Source: Xylogone sp. PMI_703 | Taxonomy: Eukaryota > Ascomycota > Leotiomycetes | Assembly: GCA_021399445.1 (NCBI GenBank) | Contig: JAJTUQ010000004.1 | Location: 4,526,001 to 4,590,000, forward strand | Direction: 5' to 3' | DNA: 64,000 bases | Part shown: positions 1-11,784 of the stretch, one piece after another | Layout of the letters: every line of letters starts with the position of its first letter | Numbering within the stretch: the first letter of the stretch is position 1 | Notes under the pieces: model-generated | What the model was told of the DNA's origin: nothing | Database searches by the model: none | The model's input: the letters and a program-made list of their open reading frames with translations, nothing else | Translations under genes and position numbers: made by a program

Positions 1-348
1 AAGAGGGTATGGAGCATGATTGCGTCAATGCAGAGCCTACAAAATCTGCACGTAGATCTTAATGGAGTATGGGTCTGGAGAGGAGAGTATTTCGAGACGG
101 AAAGCGCAAATAAACTCCTCGAGCCCATTCGCAGAGTCACAAGGCCGAAGAATTTCACGTTTACTATCATGACGGGTAGGTTAGAGGACCTGAAGAATCC
201 ACTCATGAATTGTTGGTGGATGGCGAAGAATGGAGAGAAGGGAGCAAGGTGGGAGGATCTGCATTGTACAGTTATAAGAAAGGTGGAGGTGGGTACTCGG
301 CCATTTGTAAAATGCAAGGATAGGAAAATCCTAGATTCTTGTAAGTAG
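1..348 (+). CDS. C-terminal end of an unknown fungal protein (5' end outside window)
   Basis: The reading frame is open from the first base of the window to a TAA/TAG-type stop at about 346-348, and no convincing start lies inside. The visible part is about 115 residues. It contains a leucine-rich line (IASMQSLQNLHVDL) and tryptophans (WVWRGEY, NCWWMAK). This style resembles the C-terminal half of the fungal DUF7730 or F-box-associated proteins, where a short 'distance of points' text is followed by basic residues. That assignment is by overall feel only. The upstream part, and so any domain that would identify it, is cut off by the window edge. Confidence 0.5.
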   Translation, partial: KRVWSMIASMQSLQNLHVDLNGVWVWRGEYFETESANKLLEPIRRVTRPKNFTFTIMTGRLEDLKNPLMNCWWMAKNGEKGARWEDLHCTVIRKVEVGTRPFVKCKDRKILDSCK

Positions 349-542
349 ATAGTAATAACTAAAATTCAAAAGTAGCTATGTAATTGTTGTACGTTCAAGG
401 TTGATATCCCATTACTTTCTTTGGATTATATTCGGATACTTCCAAATCTGTTCAACGGTATGTAAGTGTTATATAATTACTCTATGTTAACATATCAACC
501 TACACGAGATGATATTTCATCGTCTAGAAATATGGACTAAAC

Positions 543-2651
543 TTAAGTATAGTATCTCTTGAGTTGCTTTTCAGACCCTTCAGTCACGCCTCCTTCTCTA
601 TTCTTCGCATCAATGCGCTTGTTGGAGATCCAGTATTGGATGACATTGAATATTGCGAATACAATTCCAGTTGATACCAAACAGACGATAACTGTCCAGC
701 CGGTATGGTATTTTGGTGCGTCTTTTGCTTGAAACAGCTGACTTCCTACAATGCCGGAACAGTTTGCGGACATGATGAACATCGCCATACGTATAGACCG
801 TTCACCAGGTGATCGTGCATTAAGAGCAAGCCAAGAGCCGTTTACAGCATCTACCGAAGAATTAATGGCTATAATAGCAACTAAAAAGAATGGTACTTAC
901 GCCAGGGACTGCTAAAGCCGATAGCTAGGGTTAGTATTGCATATCTTGTTACCTTATGCGTGGAATCGTTGAGTGCTAGGATAAGATTACCGAGCTAGAG
1001 AACAGTTAAGATTCGAAACATAGGAACAGTGAGAAAGTTTCTGCTTACAGCAAAAGCCCACCAAATGACTAGGAATCCTAAGACCACAGGGCCTCGTCTT
1101 TTCACGCGGTCTCTGAATCCACAGTCAGTAAAGGACAAAGATATAAATCTAAATAACTTACGCAATAAACCCAGCAGAAATGTTGGTTACGAGCAATATC
1201 CAACCACCAACAGATACAAGAGCGTTGGATTTCAAAGCTGGATAGCCAAATAAATGAACCAGTGTCGGTGCATATGACCAGAATACACCACTGGGCCCCA
1301 GTGCGCAGATTGTCATCAAAAGATGAGGGTAGATTCTCCAGTCGCCCAACTTCACTCGCGTTAGCTTTCAATAAATGCAGCATATGTATAGTATTTGTAG
1401 CTTACAGCAGTTGTAAGTTCCTTGCGAGTAATATTCGATCGCCCCGTCGCCTTAGTCGGATCATCCAGAAGAACCCGCTGTCGGATAATGTGCAGCTCTC
1501 TCTCCGAGAAATATTGTACTCCCAATAGCGATTTTGCCTTGTTCGGTACACCAGGAAACAATGAAGCTAGAATGAAAGATACTACAATGGTAAAAAGACC
1601 CTCAAGCTAGTGGAATTAGTCTTTTCCCCTGAAAATACCTGAATAAAGGAGAATTCACTTACGATAAAGAGCCATTGCCATCCTGTGAGTCCAGCTACGC
1701 CTCGCATGTGAAGACTTAACTCCGAGTTAGCACCAGCAAACAAAATCATGTACCTTGCCATGGTACATACATTCCATAGGCTATGAGGCCAGTGGCAGCT
1801 TGAGCACCCATGTTGCCGATGAAAAACCATGCAAATCGCTTGCTTGTCTCGTCTCTTTTATACCACATTGTAATGGTGAATAGGCCCGCGGGGATAAATC
1901 CTGATTCACAAAGACTATCAAAAGCTCCCGTTAATAAAAAATTAGAGTATACGTTTTGAGTGTATCTTACCCAAGAAACAATCTGGTAACCAGGTATGGG
2001 CCAAGGTTCTTTTGAAATGCCTGGAATGTCGCAACAAGACCCCTGTGAAAACTTATCAACCTTGCATGGCTATAATCAATACTGAAGCTACTCACCAAGC
2101 AAATATCTGCCCGCTTATCCAGATTGATGGGCCAAGGCGATAGAGGATCATATTGCTAGGAATCTGTATAAACCGGTAAGTTATCAAGCAGAGTTTATGA
2201 AACTCGACACTCACTTCCAAAAGAACGATACCAAGAGACATGAGCTGCTGACCAACGTTGAACTGATCTTGCGAAATACCAACATCTTTCAGGAAATTGT
2301 CTGTGAGCGTATTGCCACTGTTTTGGCCATTACTATAATGAACAACCATGAGATCTGGGGATTTGATATAACACACATGTTGCCCCGATCCAATTGTAAT
2401 GCGACGAATCCAAGCATAAGAAGGGGCATAACAATACAGTCAAGTCTAGTGAAATCTAGAGTTAGCTCGATTTAGTATAGAGAATTGATGGTTCCTTACT
2501 TCCTCACTACTTTCTTCTCCTCCTCTTCAGTCCAGTCTATCATAGAGCTCGCTGAGCTGTCATTCTGCGAGTCGGCGAAGATGTTACCTTCGATGGCGAC
2601 TGTACTCTTCTCGTTATCCGGGTAGAGCTCGTGTTGATCTATAACCGCCAT
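543..2651 (-). CDS. MFS permease, anion:cation symporter (Dal5/Tna1-like) family
   Basis: A many-exon gene read from ATG at 2651 to a stop at 543. Exon 1 (2651-2500) encodes an acidic cytosolic head ending EEEEKKVVR. A phase-2 intron ends at 2446 and exon 2 gives LDCIVMPLLMLGFVALQLDRG, the hallmark first membrane helix of this family. Later exons give LTDNFLKDVGISQDQFNVG, IPSNMILYRLGPSIWI, GVAGLTGWQWLFI, LFPGVPNKAKSLLG and a C-terminal helix ending in a basic tail (NKRIDAKNREGG). This family imports small organic anions such as allantoate, nicotinate, pantothenate, sulfonates or siderophore-like acids across the plasma membrane with protons. The substrate cannot be read from sequence. It sits upstream of a TauD-type dioxygenase and an FMO, which makes a sulfonate or amine acid a reasonable guess. 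Confidence 0.85.
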
Positions 2652-3437
2652 TGCAGTAAGTGAGATAGCACGGAATGACTGTGGTTGAATGTTGAAGAAG
2701 GCCACAATTCACGAACCAGGGGGATACGTCTTTCACAAAATACCCCATACATATACAAATCAATAGCACACGAGCCACATACGCTAGCCCGTTAGAGATG
2801 GATAAGAGTCCTAACTTCAGCTAGATTATCTAGACTACAATCCAGATCTGGCTCTAGTCGGGAATTCCATATCCTCTCAAGCCATGAAGTATTCGCCATA
2901 TTGCCATGATATTTGCATCATTCCTCTTCCCCCCAATAATGCATCCACATATTGATCAAAAGTGGGCTAAACGGGAAGAGATTATTGTAACATGCACTTC
3001 TCGCAACGAATAATTTGAGTGGCTGCCTTCTCTCTGATATGCCACGGCACAGAGAATGCTTATTGACAGGAGAGTTTCATCGGCAGATGGTGACAATGTC
3101 ATCATTCACCGGGATAATTGAGCAATCAGGCTCGTCAAGCCTCAATGAGGCTGGTGTATTTGACTGTAGAAATCGCACTGTCTTCATTTGTTGCGTTCAG
3201 GGCATTGCCGGTAGCCGTGGATTTGCTGGGTTGTGGTGTTGATGATACCATTTCCACTAGCGATTACGAACATCAAGTATTGTTCTTGGAGACATTGTGC
3301 ACCCCACACCAGAACCAATTGAAGGTATATAGATGCGAGCATGGATTTTTATATCTATGCATATCTCAAGAGTATAATTAGAAGTATCGGAGAAAATACA
3401 CTTCTTGAGCACACTCTAAAGAACAGAGATAACGAAG
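2652..3437. other. Intergenic region between divergent MFS and TauD-like genes
   Basis: This 786-bp spacer carries both 5' ends of the divergently transcribed permease and dioxygenase genes, so both promoters must lie here. A TATA-like GGTATATAGATG lies at about 3324-3335, about 105 bp upstream of the dioxygenase start. The short open frames inside show no family resemblance. Confidence 0.5.
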
Positions 3438-4709
3438 ATGCCAGGCCCGAAGGTTGAAGCTTTCAATCACATCTCCCCTGATTCAGGGTTCCCTATAACG
3501 CTTCATCCCAAGTTTAATCCCAGAATCAAGGACCATGTTCCCCAGGATCCTCCACATCAAGTGAAGGAAGTAACTAAAGACCGCGCATTCTTCGCTGATC
3601 CAGAGAAGAAGGCTCTGTTCAGTGTCGCCAAACGCGTTGATTTAACTGAATCTATTGGAACTGTTCTTGAAGATGTCCAATTATCACAATTGAACGAGAA
3701 ACAATTAGACGAGCTCGCACTCCTTGTCAATGAACGCGGAGTTGTCTTTTTTAGGGATCAAGATCTCACTACAGAGCAACAAGTCAAGTTGTTTGAGCAC
3801 TACGGTGAATTAGACAAGCATCCAGCCCAGAAGAATCAACGACATGTCACCATCAAGGGTAGCACAGAGGACACTAGACTGCTTAACAACTATACTCCGT
3901 GGACTCTAGGAGACTTCCATGCCGACACTTCTTTTGAAATTAACCCTCCAACATACTCTATGCTAAGAATGGAAGAACACCCTCCTGTTGGTGGTGACAC
4001 TGCCTGGGTATCTCAATATGGACTCTACGACGCTTTAAGTGATGCCATGAAGAAATTTGTGGACGGTTTGCATGCAGTTCACACATCCCGGCTTCAATGT
4101 AAGAATATCCTACTCTCTGGATATCTCAGTTGAATATTAATAATGACTTGTATTACCAGACGATACAATTCTTGACCTCTGGGGAGTCTCACCCAACCGA
4201 GCCCCTGTTGACTCACATCATCCTGCCGTTCGCACACACCCAGTCACAGGTCTAAAAGCGCTCAACGTGAACAACGGCTTTGTTACCGGATTTGCAGAGC
4301 TCAAGAAAGAGGAGTCTGACAGATTACTAGACTTCTTTCGTTATCACATTCATTCTGCTGATGACCACTATGTGCGCTGGAAATGGCAAGTTGGATCTGT
4401 TGCTATGTGGGATAACAGATGTACACTGCACAGAGTTATCCCCGGTACATACAAAGAAGTGAGGCGAGGCGTAAGAACCACAGTGTTCGGAGAGAAGCGT
4501 AAGAATCCTGTTAAATCATTTGTTGACAGTGGACTGACTCAAATGGATCTACAGCATATTTTGACCCTAAGAGTGAAAGCCGTAACGAACGAGCTCAGAG
4601 GCTGGAGAACGAGAAAGAGAATGGCACGAATGGACACAGCAACGGTCATACTAATGGGAACCACACAAATGGCAATGGTGCTAATGGACATACTAATGGT
4701 CATAACTAA
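3438..4709 (+). CDS. TauD/TfdA-family alpha-ketoglutarate-dependent dioxygenase
   Basis: Three exons (3438-4098, 4160-4498, 4555-4709) join in phase to 384 residues. The enzyme should oxidise its substrate with Fe(II), 2-oxoglutarate and O2. TauD relatives release sulfite from taurine or other alkylsulfonates, and yeast Jlp1 does the same. The iron triad is visible: FHADTSF gives H161 and D163, and TLHRV gives H311. R326 lies 15 residues after the second His, the usual 2-oxoglutarate-binding spacing. The extreme C-terminus is a low-complexity run of NG/NGH repeats (about residues 362-384), encoded by degenerate AATGG/CATAC units. It is cytosolic, with no signal or membrane segment. Its neighbours are an anion permease (divergent) and an FMO (convergent, 150 bp away). 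Substrate specificity is inferred from family and context only. Confidence 0.92.
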
Positions 4710-4859
4710 ATTCATTAAAAACTTACAAAATGCAAATGTTAATAAGTTCTATCCAAGCTCTGTATTAATCGTTCTAATATCCCGCATGTACCTCAGTTTA
4801 GTTAGATCACACATAAACCAAAGCTAAAAAAACACAAAAGAAACACAACCCGCATCAGT

Positions 4860-6454
4860 TTAGAGTTTCGCTTTAATAATCTCCCCTTCCTTTCTCTCGC
4901 TCTTCCCAAGTCGTTCCCAGTACTTATCTTTCAATTCCAAAATCTTCAAGCCCAACTTCGCCCATTCATCCGACCACGCCGGCAACTCATACGTCTCAGG
5001 GGCCTCCTTCGCAGGCGGACCGGCAAAATCTCTCAGCCAGTTAAAATACTCCGCAAAGTCGGGCTTGACCTCATGAAAAGAGTTAGTGGGCCCTTTATAT
5101 TCCAATCTCTTCCTTTCCCACTCGTACTGCTCATGAATGCCTGGAAGTGCCTGCGAACGACCAGCGAGGAAGCGCGCTACGGCGACAGCTTGGTACTCGT
5201 AGACACGGAAGGAGATGGCTGCTTTGACCTGTCCGACAACTGCCAGTGTGGGATCTCCGATTTTGAAAATGTGCTGGTAGAATCCTTGAAGTCGGTTCTG
5301 CTCCGTCACGGGGTTTCCGGGAATGAATGCGTAGGAGAGTTTGTATCCTGTGGCGAAGATGACTTTGTCAAAGTCTTTGAGTATACTTCCGTCGGCGAAT
5401 TCGATTACTCCACCATCGAATGCGGAAAAACGCTTGATTTGAGGTTTTCGTACAACATTTGGAAGGTTCCAGGCCTTGTTAAGGAGTTCATTGAAACCTC
5501 GCTGGGCAAGAATGAGCGGTCCTTGGACGACCGAGTGTAGATCGTCGACTAGGTCCGCTGCTGAGATATTGCCCCCTACGACAACGACTTTCTACCCACA
5601 GAAGGATCCACGGTCAGCTGTTTCATAATCCTACATTTTACTTTGAAAAGTAAGAAACTTAAAACAAAAAGAAAATGGCGAATAGTACCTTGTTTACATA
5701 ATCATCCACCGATCGGAATGCCTTTGAATGCTCAAACTTTCCTGGATACTTCTTCGCCGTCTCAGCGAGTCCATCGATCTTCGGTATGTTTGCCAACTTG
5801 TAATGCCCCGATGCCGCGATCACGGCATCAAATCTCTCTTGCCACCAGTAGTCTCTCTTCTCCCCGCCATGAAGTACACCCGAGCGGCGCAGTGTTAGAA
5901 CCCATTCATCGCCAACTTTATCGACCTTCTCTACAGTCGTGTTCAGAGATAACAGATGGAGGTATGGAGTAAACAAGTCCTCTAAATACTGCGCGACTAC
6001 TTGCCATGGACGTGTTGGGTTGTCTTTTCCGTAACGGACGATTGACTGTGCGGAGTTATCTGTTGGGAAGGGACGGTAAGTAAACGCCATTGATAAAGCT
6101 CCGACATTGCTGTCTAAAGTACTGTATAGGCCCGTTCGAGTGGACAGGTCTTCTGGTTCAGGAGGGCTTATAGCAGGGAGCTTCTCAGGAATGGGCGGCT
6201 GTTTGACTTTGTTCAGAGGGGAGAATTGGTCAGGTTCTTTATCAAGTATCCTAGGGGCCATAACATGTTAACACGTAAGAAATTTGAAACTTCGTATTTG
6301 GTTTTATTTAATCATACCATGTTCCACCAATTTTATCTCTCCGCTCAAAGACACGGATTGTATCAAAGACACCCTCCTGTGACAGAGCTCGTACCGCTGA
6401 TAAGCCTGAGGGTCCAGCGCCTATTACTGCAACTCGTTTAACTGGGGGCGGCAT
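4860..6454 (-). CDS. Flavin-containing monooxygenase (FMO)
   Basis: Exons 6454-6318, 6250-5689 and 5591-4860 join in phase to 476 residues. The FAD site GAGPSG is at residues 12-17 of exon 1. A second Rossmann motif (VVVVGGNISA) starts exon 3. The FMO signature appears as YPGKFEHSKAF, a slight variant of FxGxxxHxxx(Y/F). A late FATGY motif precedes the C-terminal half. FMOs use NADPH and O2 to oxygenate soft nucleophiles such as thiols and amines. This one lacks a membrane anchor and resembles the soluble fungal/yeast type. It converges on the TauD-like gene with 150 bp between stops, and the permease lies beyond, suggesting joint use of a sulfur- or nitrogen-containing compound. The start at 6454 (PPPVKRVAVIG) puts the FAD motif at the expected distance. 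Confidence 0.92.
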
Positions 6455-7809
6455 GTTTAATTCAAATTAATTCTCCAGATTTAGGCAAGGCTAATACCAA
6501 TTATCCTTGAACAATAATTCCTCCTACACAATCTTCAGGAGATTTGGAATTTTATTAAATATATTATTGTTAATTGATAACCTGGGGCAAGGTATATATA
6601 CATAACTGAACTTCCTGCACAGTGGGGCCGAAAGACGTGAACTTAGCGCCTGAAGGTGTGACACTACTGCTTTCGGTCTTCTTACTTAATAATACTTATT
6701 TAATTGAACGTATCAATGGGCTGAATCACTTATCTATGCAGCACTCATCTGGCGGCTGCAGATTTAGACCAAACAGTGTTCATTGTTGGGATGTAGTTAT
6801 CAAGGGGTTTTGATCACGTCAAATGTTGCATGGATATCGTGTTTTGGTGGATTCGCATGAGCTAATCTGTATGGTAGTAACCCGCGGCTAAGCATATTTA
6901 CCAGTTAGGACCGCCGTGTTATTGTTTGCAGATAGAGACACATAGTATATTCAAATCATTTTCCGGCTTGATCGAAACTGGTAGTCCCCAGAAAATTAAG
7001 AACTTCCTAGATGTGAGGGTCTGCTGACTAAGGGGAAACCGGACAATTTGGCCAATCAGCATTCACCAAATTCAACTTCTCAAGTCATTCATTGGTTTTC
7101 AGCTACTGTACAAAGGTATTATAGTCACATCTTGCATACTTGGATAGATCTTGATTAGTGCTGCTCTACTACGAATACAAAAATTATTGAACAGTTTGAC
7201 TATTCCTGCCCATATGTTTCTGTCGAAATGGTACATCAGCGTGCGTTGACCTGAGTGCAATGTCTTCACCGATATGTTTGCGCGTTTGATACAACATTAC
7301 AGCAATAAAATATAGGTTGCCTTGTTTAGTAACTAGCCTGATCTTAGACTTATACAGTAGCAACCTTGAGGTCTGGTTAATTGATTCAATCAGACAATAT
7401 GCCTCACAAGGTCTCGCATGGTTGCATCAAATTCTTTGATGATGAAGTCAAAGAATCAACTAGTACGATAATATGCTTGCAGTTTGAATAATACTAGGCT
7501 TCGATACCTGTGGGTTTAGTTCTCCCAAAGACCCATTCACTCCTCTACTCACAGAAATACCAACTCCTATTCACTTCCATATCATGTAACACCGAGATTT
7601 CTTGGCTTGCCGGCGGCGTCATGCAAGGTGGCTGCGGCGTGCGTGCCATTCGTTATTCGGACGTCACTGTTACGCGTTTGCTAGGTTGCTCCTGACCGCA
7701 AACTTAACGTACATCAGAGCTACCCATTGAATTTAAAAGAACCTAGGCCACCAGATATTGTGCTTACTTAAATTAAACATCAACGCATCACAATCTTACC
7801 GCCATACTT
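6455..7809. other. Intergenic, AT-rich
   Basis: About 1.35 kb with only short, uncharacteristic open frames on either strand. It contains the FMO promoter and that of the downstream ATPase gene. No repeats or RNA genes were recognised. Confidence 0.4.
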
Positions 7810-10102
7810 ATGTTCTCAACCTTGGAATCAGATATGGAGTCGAGCTCAAGAAGTTCATCCCCAATGTCAATCGTCAGTCGCTCATTTGACACGCCACCCG
7901 ACGCGTTGGGCAACGAATCTGAGATGCAAGAGACACTGGTTGAAGATATGGAAATCCAGGTCCGAAGAGTTGACGATGTAAGTAATTGCAAATATCTATT
8001 TGGAGAGCCATTCCTGACTTCAAACCATAAGATCTATGACGAGACCAGCGGGCGCCGGGCTTTCGTTGACTACGACCCAGACAAACGGCCAACTGCTAAA
8101 GTTGAAGTGCTAAGTTCAGAAAGATACAGCAAATGGATTCTAGTGATTCGACGAGTTTTTGAGCAGGACAATAAAACCCTTTTCGAGACTAAACTGGATA
8201 TTCGAAGCCCACTCATACTCGACATCTTGCAAGACACTGTGAAGGAAGAGCAAGCAACGCTTGTTAGCACGGGCGCAATAAAGTGGCCAAATGATGAAGT
8301 CTTTAGATATGTGAGCTACCCTTTCAAAGTAAAAGGATAGAACTGAAGGTTGATTTGACTAGCGTAAAAGAATACAAGATGCTGCCGTCAAGAAAGGAGA
8401 ATTGGCCGTCAAGCATGTGGAGGTATTACTCGAATTAATTGATACGGAGTACGCAACGAGACTCAAAGACATTGATGCTATGTTTCCAAAGTATGCCATC
8501 GTCTATGAACAATTTTCAGATGGTTATGGTAACCAATTTCCAGGGGCACATCATCTTTCAAGATTCTCCGGGAAGCTTTCCAGCCCGATGATATTATCGT
8601 CGATAGCCGGTTGGATAATCCACGAAGTTATCGAGTGATTTCAGCTTACTATGAAGAAGAAGATTCGTTCTCAAAGCGTAGAGGTCCTCAGTTTCTTTAT
8701 ATTGACGCCGAGTATATTGATTTTTCGGGCTCGAATTTGGTACTATAGCAACGAGTTTCACTATTCAAGAGTATACCGGGATCGAATATCTCAATACTCT
8801 AGAGGTATTCCCTTTAAAATACCATCCCAATAAAGATGCAGTTGAGAAAGTGCTGGTGGATCGAGGTCGCAAGTTTGCCGCACTGAAAGGAAGACATCAT
8901 AAAATTTACAAAGAGCCCGTCCATCCGTTGAATAGTTACCAGCGAGATGATATATATACCCCGCAGAGCTCCGATGAACCTCTAGAGGTATACCCTTCCG
9001 TATTCTCTAATACCCATCCTAATAATGTCCTATAGATAAGCTCTGAAGTCATCATTGACACCGCCACGTTCAACCGATTTAATCCCAGTTACTTGATTCG
9101 AGTAACCCACAATATCGGCGACGAACTTACCAATGGAGAACTTACAGATCGTCATTTGATGATTTGTACGGACCAGATCCCTTTCTTTTCCCTGAAAACA
9201 AGACAGTTCCATAGAGGTAATATTTCAAATATTGATGACAAAATATTTGATCAGGATGTCTTTTCTCGACTAGTTCTCCCTGGACCGACGAAACAGTTAA
9301 TCCGAGTTCTTGTGGAAAATCATAGCAAAGGTCGAAATTTTGACGACTTCATAAAAGGTATACTCATCAACAAAAAAAATGTAATTACGTTAGACTAATG
9401 CGTCCCTTCAGGTAAAGGTCAAGGCTTGGTGCTTCTTCTCCATGGACCACCTGGAGTAGGAAAGACAATGACAGCCGAAGGTAAGCGCTATTCTATTATA
9501 CCATATCGAGCCTGCCATTGTCTTTCATTACTGACCAGACAGCCGTCGCCGAGTACACACGCCGTCCGCTTTATATTGCAACTAGTGGCGAGCTCGGTGC
9601 AACACCTAAGGAGCTCGAGGCCGCCCTCAAACGGGTGCTCGATATTTCCAACGCATTCGGTGCAGCATTGCTTCTAGATGAAGCAGACATCTTCTTGGAG
9701 CAGCGCACTCTATCAGATCTCCAGCGTAACGCACTTGTCTCAATTTTCCTCCGCCTCTTGGAATACTATAAGGGTATCTTATTCCTGACTACCAATCGCG
9801 TTGAGACGTTTGACCACGCCTTCCACTCTAGGATTCATATCACATTAGGATATTCGACTCATGATTTCCAGACCCGTGAGCAGATCTGGCGTAACTTCGG
9901 TGCTCATATGACTGGAACGATGGATATCGAGGATGAGCATTACAAAGAGCTGTCTTCATGGGAACTCAATGGGCGCCAAATCAAGAATGCACTTAGCTTA
10001 GCTAGCGCTCTGGCGGCAGAAAGAGGAGGCCCAATCATCATGGAAGATTTGAGGACTGTTCTGGGCATCTCAACCGCCTCATCCCTACAGAAGCTGACTT
10101 AA
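7810..10102 (+). pseudogene. AAA+ ATPase (fungal DUF7025-AAA type), frameshifted
   Basis: The C-terminal ATPase core is intact: Walker A HGPPGVGKT in the exon near 9430-9480, then Walker B LLLDEADIF and sensor TTNR after an intron ending at about 9541. The N-terminal half is recognisable from ATG 7810 (serine-rich head, then RSPLILDIL), and an intron ending at the TAG near 8364 restores RKRIQDAAVKKGELAVKHVE. Downstream the homologous text jumps frame three times. It shifts +1 near 8510 (after IVYEQ), +1 near 8585 (between GSFPA and DDIIVD), and -1 near 8733 (between IDFSGS and FGTIATSFTI). No GT..AG intron fits these places. Introns at about 8990-9039 (CTCTAGAG|GTATAC) and 9357-9414 look normal. 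Proteins of this type have unknown clients. The gene is probably dead or mis-assembled, although the ATPase module could still be expressed. Confidence 0.7.
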
Positions 10103-10612
10103 CAGAGCTCTCTAGTTCCTCTCTTAAGATAATTATTCCTACTGAAGCAGGGCTGTAGATGGGCTGCAAATTGCTTCTCTAATAAATTTACTGGCTTTAC
10201 GATACTCTAGAGACCTCATTTCCTGGTGACCTTCCAATGTTTTAACTCCCTGTGTATTGATTTCTTTAGGGGAACATATGTGATTAGAATTTCTTATTCA
10301 CGACGTGATGGATGAACACGTATGAGAATGAATTACTGTTTCATTTGCTTGGTCACATGTATACCATCGTAATCAAAAGAAAACCAGGCAACAAATATTC
10401 AACGCAAAAATCCATTCAACGCAAAGTATCGCAGATTATCATAGTTATTAATTTGTTCCATAGTATTAACCTTCCTAGATGTTTCCATGTAGAAGGCTGA
10501 AAAATCACGCCCTCATGAGTTGAGGCACGTCATCCCGAGCCCTTCTCAAGGGTTCAGTTGCCCTCACTTTTTCAAAAGATCCAAAGTCCTCTCCGCAGCG
10601 ATCGCAAATCTC
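10103..10612. other. Intergenic
   Basis: This 510-bp stretch after the ATPase stop shows no supportable gene, repeat or RNA. Confidence 0.4.
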
Positions 10613-10846
10613 TCACTTGGTTCGTTCGACGTCGGAGGGCTTCCTCACTTGCCTGCTTTGTATCTCTGCAGCCCATATACTAAGTGACCTATCTAGCTCT
10701 GCCAAAGCTTCCTCTTCCGTGGGATGAGCGAAAGTCGCTGTCAAATACGGACCGAAGTACGTTCCGAAATCTTTCCTGACGAAGATCTGGAATTCGTCGT
10801 CGGTGGGGCACTCTAGATCGATGTCGTAAGCGTAGTCGCTATCTCC
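10613..10846 (-). CDS. Small acidic hypothetical protein (start uncertain)
   Basis: An open frame with coding-like composition encodes about 77 residues. It contains a PTDDEF-like acidic stretch, an aromatic FGTYFGPY segment, a helix (EEEALAELDRSLSIWAAEI) and a basic end. It has no in-frame ATG at its 5' end and reaches an upstream stop near 10873. The true first exon may therefore be missing, perhaps one starting at an ATG near 10895. It is not recognised as a known family, and it could be the tail of a degraded gene. Confidence 0.3.
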   Translation of the reverse strand, partial: GDSDYAYDIDLECPTDDEFQIFVRKDFGTYFGPYLTATFAHPTEEEALAELDRSLSIWAAEIQSRQVRKPSDVERTK

Positions 10847-10849
10847 CAA

Positions 10850-11784
10850 ATAATCTTGCAGCTGTCCTGGATTCTTTTACCCTGAGCGGCGGCCATCACT
10901 GATATGGTATGAAGCCGTCTTGTAGGTTTTGTGGGTTTCTAGAGATGTTGGGAATAGCTCTGTGCTTAGTTCTCCTAGTCTCCCCACCTCCTTGACAGGG
11001 ACGATGTTTGGAAGAAGCGCACTAAGCCTAGAACAGCTCCACTAGCGCTTGGAATGTGTTCATTGGCCAACCGGATATTTCCCCTCGTTCCCTTACCCGT
11101 ACCCGGCCGGACACACTGTGTTTGTTGATGCCTTACACGTATTTTGTGCCTGACATCTGTCTTTGCTAAGGTCCAATTGAGGGAATTGTCCGGTTGACCA
11201 AATGAATAGCTGATAATGGTGCTTGCAGTGGCAATTGAGTAAATCAGACACTGAAAAGCTTCCATGGACAATCGTTTTTGAAAATGATTGAAGAAGACAC
11301 AGTACGAGAGAAGCCATAGCAAGCACAGCTATTGGCCAGCTCCCTGGGAAGTATTTCTAAGGAGGCTTTTTTGTTAGACGAAGACTAGGTCGTTTATATA
11401 CGAGGCTCATGTCATTACGCTTCACATTTTAAGATTAATAAACGTAAAGGGGATCACCCTGGCTGGCGTTTAGCTATCATAGCCAATGGATTAACTGAAA
11501 GGACTGTTAGTCGCACTTCATAGTGGAAATCAACATACGGAGGTAAGCTGTCTCCATAGGAGGATACATCGACCACAAAATTTATTCTTACTCCGTGGTT
11601 TACTTTTTTTACGGCAACACCCATTATTTATGCAATATGTTTACCGTGCGATACCCTATCTTCAATGATGGTCCGACGAAGTGATGCACTGCAGAGGATA
11701 CAGGCTTAGCTGGAGCCTGGCCTTGGCAAAAATAGAACCCGTTTTCTGCACAATCCATTCATACTCCAAGGGAAAGGACGCAAA
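10850..11784. other. Intergenic / unassigned
   Basis: About 930 bp without a convincing gene. A minus-strand open frame at 11093-11326 begins with a hydrophobic stretch but has no family signature and no splice-supported continuation. The promoter of the M20 gene must lie at the right end. Confidence 0.35.

Noticed and set aside
11093..11326. Minus frame starting with a hydrophobic stretch (possible secreted protein)
   Set aside because: No mature-protein features such as ordered cysteines, and the second half is low in structure; unsupported.
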